A stretch of DNA of 22,601 nucleotides from Deltaproteobacteria bacterium (lineage in GTDB: Bacteria > SAR324 > NAC60-12): positions 1 through 22,601 of the forward strand of contig PAZT01000028.1 in NCBI GenBank assembly GCA_002716165.1, read 5' to 3'. Below the pieces are notes generated by a model. It was not told where the DNA came from and made no database searches. It was given only the letters and a program-made list of their open reading frames with translations. Of this stretch, positions 7,982-14,554 are shown piece after piece. Position numbers and translations under genes: made by a program. Numbering within the stretch: the first letter of the stretch is position 1; the number at the start of each line of letters is the position of its first letter.

Positions 7982-9703
7982 ATGAAAATACGTGGAGGAA
8001 AGCTCCTCGCCAAAGCCCTTCTCGAGAAAGGAATAACTCAAGTTTTTACACTAAGTGGAGGTTTCTTCAATCCGGCTCTAGAAGGTATGGCCGAATATGG
8101 AATGTCCGTGATAAATACCCCTCACGAACAGGTTGCTGGCCACCTTGCTGACGGTTTCACTAGAATCAGTCGTTCTCCCACAGTTTGTATGGTGGGTCCA
8201 GAGGGATTTGCCAACGCTATACCTGCGATGATGGAAGCTTGGGGAGAGCGCTCACCTGTGATTTTCGTTACTGACTCTAGTACTCTCAAGCGCCAGGGAA
8301 GTGGAGGATTCAAGGAAATTGATGACGTAACTATTGCTAAACCTCTAACTAAGTACAGTGCATCAATAACTGACGGTGAGAGAATTCCAGAGTTCGTAGA
8401 TCGAGCTTTTAATATAGCCCTCAGCGGATATCCAGGGCCAGTGCATCTTAGTATACCAGTCGATATTATGTTCAGTTCCTTCGATGAATATTCAGGCTTG
8501 CATGAAAGACCTTTTGTGCTAAGACAAAATACCGCGGCTCGCTCGTGGCCATGTCCCGAAGATCTCAAACGTATCTTTGATATACTAATGGGGTCAAATA
8601 GGCCCGTTCTAATTGCGGGTCATGGAGTATGGTGGTCTGGAACAGAAAAAAAGCTAGAGACTGCAGGTCGTGCTCTAAAAATTCCAATTTTCAACATCCC
8701 TTACCATCAGAAGCTTTTAGGCGAAGAATCAGAAGTCTACATGGGGCTTGCAGATATTCACCAGTATGCTCCTTCGAAATATGCGTTGCAGCATGCGGAT
8801 GTAGCCCTCATTATCGGTGGAAGACTTGACAACCAAATGAATTTCGGTAATCCTCCCCTTTTTCCAGAATCTCTGAAACTGGTTTGCATCAATGGCTCTC
8901 CAGAAGAACTGGAATACAACAGGGCGGCTGACCATTCACTGCTCAGCGATCCAGGTGCTTTTTTTGAAGCGCTGCTAGACGCTCATGCAGAAAAAAGAAT
9001 TCTATTTGAAAGTTCTTGGTTTGAAGAAAATAAAAAAAGGCGAGGACTTTGGGTTAATCAGATGCAGTTCGATGCTGAAAAAAAGGCAGAAGGCTCTTCA
9101 AAGTTACATCCACTTAAACTAGCTCTTGAAGTACAGGGAGCAATGGGTTCGAACGACTGGTTAGTGATTGACGGCGGAAATACTCACTTCTGGTCAGAAA
9201 TTGCAATTAACATGGCAGGTTGGCGTGGAAAGAAACTTAAGGGTATCCTACATCCAGGTGCATTCAGTATGCTGGGAGTTGGAGTCCCATTTGCCCTCGC
9301 CGCCAAACTAAAACATCCTGAAAATAATGTTGTTGTGATAAGCGGGGATGGAGCATTCCTTTCAGGAGGGCTGAGTATCGAAGCAACTTTTCAAGAAAAA
9401 GCTCCGATAACTGTAGTCATAGACAACAATGGAGGATTAACTACAATATCGCAGCAGCAAGAGCGTCTTTTCGGTCACAATCAGCACGTGGCAACCGATT
9501 TTAGAGATATACCTTTTCATTCGATGTTCGAGGGACTTGGAGGTCATGGAGAACTCGTAGAAAGTCTGGAGCAGCTTCAACCAGCTCTTCAACGTGCACT
9601 TGATTGTGGAAAAACAGCCTGCGTTAACGTACGTACTCGGGACGCAATCAGTCCCATTGTTTTGGCCACCACCAACAAGCGCGACAAGGCTTCTATTGAG
9701 TAA
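7982..9703 (+). CDS. thiamine-diphosphate-dependent 2-oxoacid decarboxylase/lyase, acetolactate synthase-like
   Basis: This 573-residue ThDP enzyme has the three-domain layout of the acetolactate synthase/oxalyl-CoA decarboxylase/2-hydroxyacyl-CoA lyase superfamily: pyrimidine-binding domain (about 1-165), central domain (about 190-330) and PP-binding domain (about 370-560). The cofactor-activating Glu is E49 in PHEQ, so it is not glyoxylate carboligase, which has Val there. The Mg-ThDP motif runs from G455-D456-G457 to N482-N483. GRLDNQMNFGNPP in the central domain recalls 2-hydroxyacyl-CoA lyase and oxalyl-CoA decarboxylase. No acetolactate-synthase small subunit is present. Following a 2-hydroxyacid dehydrogenase, it most plausibly decarboxylates or carboligates the resulting 2-oxoacid, by analogy with mandelate dehydrogenase plus benzoylformate decarboxylase. 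It lies 18 nt upstream of the transthyretin-like gene, probably in one operon. Confidence 0.82.
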   Translation: MKIRGGKLLAKALLEKGITQVFTLSGGFFNPALEGMAEYGMSVINTPHEQVAGHLADGFTRISRSPTVCMVGPEGFANAIPAMMEAWGERSPVIFVTDSSTLKRQGSGGFKEIDDVTIAKPLTKYSASITDGERIPEFVDRAFNIALSGYPGPVHLSIPVDIMFSSFDEYSGLHERPFVLRQNTAARSWPCPEDLKRIFDILMGSNRPVLIAGHGVWWSGTEKKLETAGRALKIPIFNIPYHQKLLGEESEVYMGLADIHQYAPSKYALQHADVALIIGGRLDNQMNFGNPPLFPESLKLVCINGSPEELEYNRAADHSLLSDPGAFFEALLDAHAEKRILFESSWFEENKKRRGLWVNQMQFDAEKKAEGSSKLHPLKLALEVQGAMGSNDWLVIDGGNTHFWSEIAINMAGWRGKKLKGILHPGAFSMLGVGVPFALAAKLKHPENNVVVISGDGAFLSGGLSIEATFQEKAPITVVIDNNGGLTTISQQQERLFGHNQHVATDFRDIPFHSMFEGLGGHGELVESLEQLQPALQRALDCGKTACVNVRTRDAISPIVLATTNKRDKASIE

Positions 9704-9721
9704 CCCAAAACTTAAAATATT

Positions 9722-10084
9722 ATGGCTATTATTTCAACTCATACTCTTGATTCAGTTTCTGGCAATTCGGCAATAAACGTACGTGTTCAGCTTTTCCGTC
9801 TGTTAGGAGAATACTCAAAGGAACTGGTCTTTGATAGTCGTACGAACCAAGAAGGTAGACTTTATGAAACCTTTGAATCCAAAGGTAGCGCAACCGAATA
9901 CTACGAACTAATTTTTCACAGCGGGGAATATCTAGGTCAGAAAAAACTTCTGGAAGAAAACCCTGTAATGGATTCAGTGGTCATACGGCTGAATATCTGC
10001 GACTTTGAAAGACAATACCACATTCCTTTGCTGATTGCACCTCACAACTATACCGTGTGGTGGTCAGGCACTCCAAAGTTGTAA
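9722..10084 (+). CDS. transthyretin/5-hydroxyisourate hydrolase-like protein without the YRGS tail
   Basis: This 120-residue protein of the transthyretin-like family has the length of HIU hydrolase, which opens 5-hydroxyisourate in urate breakdown. Family positions present: H7 in STHTLD, R46 in TNQEGR, H100 in YHIPLLIAP. The diagnostic C-terminal tetrapeptide Tyr-Arg-Gly-Ser is absent; the chain reads YTVWWSGTPKL instead. No uricase, OHCU decarboxylase or allantoinase gene is near. It sits between a ThDP enzyme (18 nt before) and a DmdA-type gene (start 5 nt after), so it probably serves that pathway, perhaps as a hydrolase acting on another cyclic or lactone-like substrate. Genuine HIU hydrolase activity is possible but unlikely. 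No signal peptide and no Shine-Dalgarno are seen. Confidence 0.8.
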   Translation: MAIISTHTLDSVSGNSAINVRVQLFRLLGEYSKELVFDSRTNQEGRLYETFESKGSATEYYELIFHSGEYLGQKKLLEENPVMDSVVIRLNICDFERQYHIPLLIAPHNYTVWWSGTPKL

Positions 10085-10089
10085 GACTA

Positions 10090-11214
10090 ATGAGTTCCAT
10101 TCCTGACTTAGCCATTTCCCGACGCATCCGCCGAACACCTTTCACCGAACGAGTTGAAAAATTGGGGGTAAAGAGATATTCTATCGTTAATCATACGCTG
10201 CTTCCAAAAGCATTTCAGCGTTCGATTGAGGATGATTATTGGCATCTTAGGAAGCATGTTCAATTGTGGGATGTCTCATGCCAACGCCAAGTTGAAATAA
10301 GAGGACCAGACGCAGCCAAGTTAGTGCAATGGATGACACCTCGTGATTTGCGTAAGGCAAAAATAGGGCAGTGCCTATACATAACGCTGATTGATCAGAA
10401 CGCGGGTATAATCAATGATCCTATTCTACTCAAACTAGAAGAGGACCACTTCTGGCTTTCCATTGCTGATTCAGATGTATTACTCTGGGCCAAGGGACTT
10501 TCATTAGGCCGTGGGCTTGACGTGACAGTGAATGAGCCAGACGTTTCACCTCTGGCTGTTCAGGGACCTAAAGCTGAAATTCTGATGGAAAAAGTATTTG
10601 GACCATCTGTACGAAAAATTGGTTTTTTTCAATTCGATACTGTGGATTTTAATAGAAACTCTCTAAAAGTATCTCGTTCCGGATACAGTAAGCAAGGTGG
10701 TTTTGAAATTTATCTTAACAAAAGCTCACTTGGAAATGATTTATGGGATACTCTGTGGGAAGCTGGCCAGGAATTCAATGTCGCTCCCGGATATCCCAAT
10801 CTAGTAGAACGAGTGGAGGGTGGATTGCTCTCCTATGGTAATGAAATGACACGTTCAAATAATCCCTTTGAATGTAATCTAGATCAATATTGTTGCCTTG
10901 ATGGTTCTATTGACTATATTGGAAGGGAAGCGCTTCAAAGAATATCAGAAAATGGTCCCATTCAACGGATTCGTGGTGTAATTTTTGAGGGTGAACCTGC
11001 TCCAGTATGTGCAAGCCCATGGCCCATAATTGCAAATGGGAAAAACGTTGGGCATACTACTACTGTTGTCTGGTCCTTACAGCTTAAAGCTAATCTTTCT
11101 CTTGCCATGATTGAATCAGAATTTTGGGATGCTGGTCAGAGAGTAATAGTCGAAACTCCAGATGGAATTAGAAGGAACGGAACTGTTGTGGAGTTCCCAC
11201 TTTCAATTATATAA
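10090..11214 (+). CDS. dmdA: DmdA-type tetrahydrofolate-dependent demethylase (GcvT family)
   Basis: This 374-residue aminomethyltransferase-fold protein is related to GcvT. From memory, its N-terminal half follows marine dimethylsulfoniopropionate demethylase DmdA closely: RRIRRTPFTERVE (11-23), then WDVSCQRQVEIRGPDAAKLVQ, SIADSDVLLWAKGL, and SPLAVQGPKAEILMEKVFG. DmdA moves a methyl group from DMSP to tetrahydrofolate, giving methylmercaptopropionate and 5-methyl-THF. Other methylated onium compounds are possible substrates of homologues. The partner genes dmdB, dmdC and dmdD are not in the window. I chose the ATG at 10090, 5 nt after the preceding stop; an in-frame ATG at 10057 would overlap the upstream gene by 28 nt and add eleven residues before the conserved region. 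It is the last gene of the cassette and is convergent with sucA. Confidence is high for the DmdA-like family and moderate for DMSP as substrate. Confidence 0.68.
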   Translation: MSSIPDLAISRRIRRTPFTERVEKLGVKRYSIVNHTLLPKAFQRSIEDDYWHLRKHVQLWDVSCQRQVEIRGPDAAKLVQWMTPRDLRKAKIGQCLYITLIDQNAGIINDPILLKLEEDHFWLSIADSDVLLWAKGLSLGRGLDVTVNEPDVSPLAVQGPKAEILMEKVFGPSVRKIGFFQFDTVDFNRNSLKVSRSGYSKQGGFEIYLNKSSLGNDLWDTLWEAGQEFNVAPGYPNLVERVEGGLLSYGNEMTRSNNPFECNLDQYCCLDGSIDYIGREALQRISENGPIQRIRGVIFEGEPAPVCASPWPIIANGKNVGHTTTVVWSLQLKANLSLAMIESEFWDAGQRVIVETPDGIRRNGTVVEFPLSII

Positions 11215-11280
11215 TTAAAGATGATAATTTGATACCGTTTCCAAAAATTCTTTTTCAAGTCGTTGAAAGTAAATTTTTTT

Positions 11281-11302
11281 CGTAAATTTTCAAAAATTTA
11301 CG
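11281..11302. terminator. hairpin between convergent genes
   Basis: CGTAAATTT (11281-11289), loop TTCA-like 4 nt, then AAATTTACG (11294-11302), a perfect 9-bp stem. It lies 67 nt after the dmdA-like stop and about 140 nt from the convergent sucA stop. A seven-T run lies immediately to its left on the plus strand rather than after the stem, so it is not a textbook intrinsic terminator on either strand. Position, not structure, is the main argument. Confidence 0.35.
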
Positions 11303-11440
11303 GTACTTTATTCTGATAATGAATAGTTCTTATCTTGTGCGTTTTTAGAACCATCTTAAAAAAGCTGTATAATTCTTACTGAACCAAAGAGAAAACTCAA
11401 AGGCTAGAAACGAACTCTTCTGCAACAATAAAAAAAATGT

Positions 11441-14212
11441 TCATAGGTCAAGTGCTCTTTGCACAAGTTTTTCCTGTTGCAATAAATGTACTTGTGGGGA
11501 TCCCACTGCAGGAGAGCTATCAGCCTCTCTTGCTACCAACATTAGTCTGTTTTCTGTTTCAGTAAATGTTCTTAATATAAAACTCCACGCACCCATGTTT
11601 TCAGGTTCTTCCTGTACCCAGCATATATTCTTAGCATTAGAATAAAGCTTTATAACAGATAAAAGTTGTTTTTTAGGAAAAGGGTAAAGCTGCTCTAAAC
11701 GAACAATTGCAATATCCTTGATATGTTTTTTTTGTTGAATTTCCAGCAAATCATAGTAAACTTTGCCAGAGCATAATAATACTTTTTTTACAGATTTAGT
11801 ATCGGTATTTTCATCTTTAATTACCTCGATAAATCGCGTACCTTCCAGAAAATTTTCTAGAGGACTGATACATTTTGGATGTCTAAGTAAGCTCTTTGGA
11901 GTGAATATTACCAGAGGTTTACGAAAAGGGAATGTCATCTGGCGTCTCAAAACGTGAAATAAGTTGGCTGGTGTGGTGCAATTGATTATCTGCATATTGT
12001 TATCCGCACAAAGAGTCAGGAAACGTTCAATACGAGCTGAAGTATGTTCAGGTCCCTGTCCTTCATGACCATGGGGCAGCATCAAGACAACCCCATTCAT
12101 TCGTTGCCATTTAGTTTCCGAAGAAGCAACGAACTGATCAATAACTATCTGTGCACCGTTCGCAAAATCTCCAAATTGAGCTTCCCAAATTGTAAGAGAG
12201 TTTGGTGAAGCATAAGCATAGCCGTACTCAAAACCAAGTACACCATATTCAGAAAGAAAAGAATTATATACTTCAAATGTAGCCTGATCATTTGAAAGAT
12301 GGTTCAGGGGGACGTATTTAGTGTTGTCCTCAGCAGTAATAATAGCATGACGTTGAGAAAATGTACCTCTACCTGAATCCTGTCCACTTAAACGAACATT
12401 ACAATTTTGACTTAGCAAACTCGCGTAGGCCATGTTTTCTGCCATCGACCAATCCAACAGCTTATCCTCTGTAACCATCTTATGGCGGTTTTCATATAGC
12501 TTTTCGATCTTTGCGAAAAACTTTAATTTCTCTCCAGGACTTCCTAGTTTGTGCAATTCAGTAGACTTTATACTTAGATCAATGAATTTTTTGATAGAAA
12601 CTCCTGTTTGAGGTGATTTTTCAAAATCCTTAGATTCTGCCATCCTAAAATCAGACCAAACCCCCTCAAGAAATGAAGTTACAGAAGCAGTTTCTTGCTG
12701 TTTTGCTTCTTCAAGTCGATCATTAAGAAAATGTTTGAATTCAGATTCGATTTGTAATATCTCTTTGTTAGTGAGGCTCCCTGATTCTACAAGTTTTGTG
12801 CTATAAACTTCTCTAACATTAGGATGCTTTGCTATCCTTCTATATAAATCAGGTTGAGTAAATCTTGGCTCATCTGCTTCATTGTGGCCTTGACGCCGAT
12901 ATCCCAAAATGTCCACAAACACATCTCTATGAAATTTTTGACGAAACTCTAGCGCAAGTTTTGTGACATAAACTACAGCTTCTATATCATCAGCATTAAC
13001 ATGAAAAACTGGTGAAAGGGTTGTTTTTCCAACATCCGTGCAATAGGTGCTTGAGCGCCCTTCTATAAAATCAGCGGTAAATCCTACTTGATTGTTGATT
13101 ACGAGGTGTACCGTACCCCCAGTCCCGTATCCTGGCAATTTTGACATCTGTAATACTTCATATACAATGCCTTGCCCCGCCATGGAATGATCTCCATGTA
13201 TTAGAATTGGAACAAGTTTTTTTGCATTTCCTTCGTGGTACTGATCAATCTTTGCCCTTGAAATTCCCTCTACTACAGGATTAACAGCTTCTAGGTGTGA
13301 AGGATTTGGCGTCAGGCTTAAGTGTACTATTTTTCCGTTCTTTGCTTTTTTATCACTTGAATAACCCATATGGTACTTAACATCTCCGGCAAATACATCA
13401 TCTCCAAATCCTTTACCTTCAAATTCAGCAAAAATATCATTATAAGTTTTACCTAAAATATTTGCTAACACATTGAGTCGTCCCCTGTGCGCCATACCAA
13501 TAACAAATTCGTCAACTCCAAGTTCAGCTCCGAACTCTACTACAGTATCCAATGCTGGAATGATTGATTCTCCTCCTTCAAGTGAAAACCTTTTTTGACC
13601 AACAAATTTAGTATGAAGAAAATTTTCAAATGTCACAGCTTCATTAGTTTTTCTTAAAAGATCAATTTTCTCCTCTCTTGAAAAATTTGGGGTATTTCGG
13701 CAAGATTCCATTTTTTGCTCAAGCCATTGAATGATCTCAATTGTTCTCATAAATTTGTATTCTACTCCGATAGATCCACAATATGTTTGTTCTAAAAATT
13801 CATGTATCTCCCTCAATGTTGCACTTCCAAGTCCAATGCGTTCTCCAACTTGAAACTTCGTATCCATATCCTTATCACCCAAACCAAACTTTTTAAGTAC
13901 AATTGGACCTTCATGTACCCGGCGCGGTCTGACAGGATTAGTTTTGGAGAACATATGTCCACGTTGACGATAAGCTCCAATCAGGTTACTGACAGCAATC
14001 TCTTTTTGGAACATCTCAGGAGCTTCGGAAATTGGTAATCCTTCAAATGATTTTTTTTCATTCTTTTGATTAAAATCTGTCCTAGAAAATTCAAACCCCT
14101 CAAAAAAATTACGCCATTCCTGGTCTATAGAATAAGGGTCCTTCTGAAATTGGTTATATAATCCTTCAAACGCATCTAATTCGGCATTACTTAAATAAGT
14201 TAGGGGAGTCAT
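11441..14212 (-). CDS. sucA: 2-oxoglutarate dehydrogenase E1 component
   Basis: This 923-residue thiamine enzyme decarboxylates 2-oxoglutarate and loads the succinyl group on the E2 lipoyl arm. The N-terminus has the E1o signature for binding within the complex (LYNQFQKDPYSIDQEWRNFF). The active-site segment AHRGRLN covers 241-247. ThDP/Mg ligands are D341 and N374, spaced 33 residues apart as D381 and N414 are in E. coli SucA. Further family motifs are RSSTYCTDVGK, YRRQGHNEADEPRFTQP and, in the C-terminal part, LPHGHEGQGPEHTSARIERFL. The segment STYCTDVGKTTLSPVFHVNADD-type reading resembles Bacteroidota enzymes more than RSTRYCTDIAKM-type proteobacterial ones. Length is normal. Its usual downstream partner sucB lies beyond an opposite-strand four-gene cassette. 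It follows copA on the same strand after 342 nt. No Shine-Dalgarno is seen. Confidence 0.95.
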   Translation of the reverse strand: MTPLTYLSNAELDAFEGLYNQFQKDPYSIDQEWRNFFEGFEFSRTDFNQKNEKKSFEGLPISEAPEMFQKEIAVSNLIGAYRQRGHMFSKTNPVRPRRVHEGPIVLKKFGLGDKDMDTKFQVGERIGLGSATLREIHEFLEQTYCGSIGVEYKFMRTIEIIQWLEQKMESCRNTPNFSREEKIDLLRKTNEAVTFENFLHTKFVGQKRFSLEGGESIIPALDTVVEFGAELGVDEFVIGMAHRGRLNVLANILGKTYNDIFAEFEGKGFGDDVFAGDVKYHMGYSSDKKAKNGKIVHLSLTPNPSHLEAVNPVVEGISRAKIDQYHEGNAKKLVPILIHGDHSMAGQGIVYEVLQMSKLPGYGTGGTVHLVINNQVGFTADFIEGRSSTYCTDVGKTTLSPVFHVNADDIEAVVYVTKLALEFRQKFHRDVFVDILGYRRQGHNEADEPRFTQPDLYRRIAKHPNVREVYSTKLVESGSLTNKEILQIESEFKHFLNDRLEEAKQQETASVTSFLEGVWSDFRMAESKDFEKSPQTGVSIKKFIDLSIKSTELHKLGSPGEKLKFFAKIEKLYENRHKMVTEDKLLDWSMAENMAYASLLSQNCNVRLSGQDSGRGTFSQRHAIITAEDNTKYVPLNHLSNDQATFEVYNSFLSEYGVLGFEYGYAYASPNSLTIWEAQFGDFANGAQIVIDQFVASSETKWQRMNGVVLMLPHGHEGQGPEHTSARIERFLTLCADNNMQIINCTTPANLFHVLRRQMTFPFRKPLVIFTPKSLLRHPKCISPLENFLEGTRFIEVIKDENTDTKSVKKVLLCSGKVYYDLLEIQQKKHIKDIAIVRLEQLYPFPKKQLLSVIKLYSNAKNICWVQEEPENMGAWSFILRTFTETENRLMLVAREADSSPAVGSPQVHLLQQEKLVQRALDL

Positions 14213-14554
14213 GTCGGAATTACTATAATGAGAGAATAATTTTAAAATTTAGGTAAAAAAATTGAAAGACTGACAAAAAAATATATTGTACTGCATCCGC
14301 GACTCAGAATGGAAATAAAATATACTATATTAAAATTATGATAGTAATGGAAAGTAGTTATGGAAAGATAAGAATGAAAAAAACTTTGATTGCCTGACAT
14401 TAATTATTTTAAAAAGAATATCATTTTGGTAAATACACTTAATTTATTGATTCAAAGATCTTGAAAAAGAGATACCACAGTGTTTAAAAATATTTTAAGT
14501 AAAAATGTTTTTCCCAATTATTACAGTCAATATGATCTCATTTGATTTCGCTTA
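14213..14554. other. 342-bp intergenic region upstream of sucA
   Basis: AT-rich spacer between the end of copA and the start of sucA, both on the minus strand. It presumably carries the sucA promoter. I found no convincing -35/-10 pair at proper spacing, no clear terminator for copA and no open frame worth reporting. Confidence 0.6.

Noticed and set aside
7982..9703. Glyoxylate carboligase (gcl) with the transthyretin-like gene as a urate/allantoin pathway
   Set aside because: The ThDP enzyme has the activating Glu (E49) that Gcl lacks, and no uricase, allantoinase, hydroxypyruvate isomerase or tartronate-semialdehyde reductase gene is present.
10057..10089. Upstream ATG for the DmdA-like gene
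   Set aside because: It overlaps the end of the transthyretin-like gene by 28 nt, and the added residues (MVVRHSKVVRL) have no counterpart in the family. The ATG at 10090 gives tight operon spacing.
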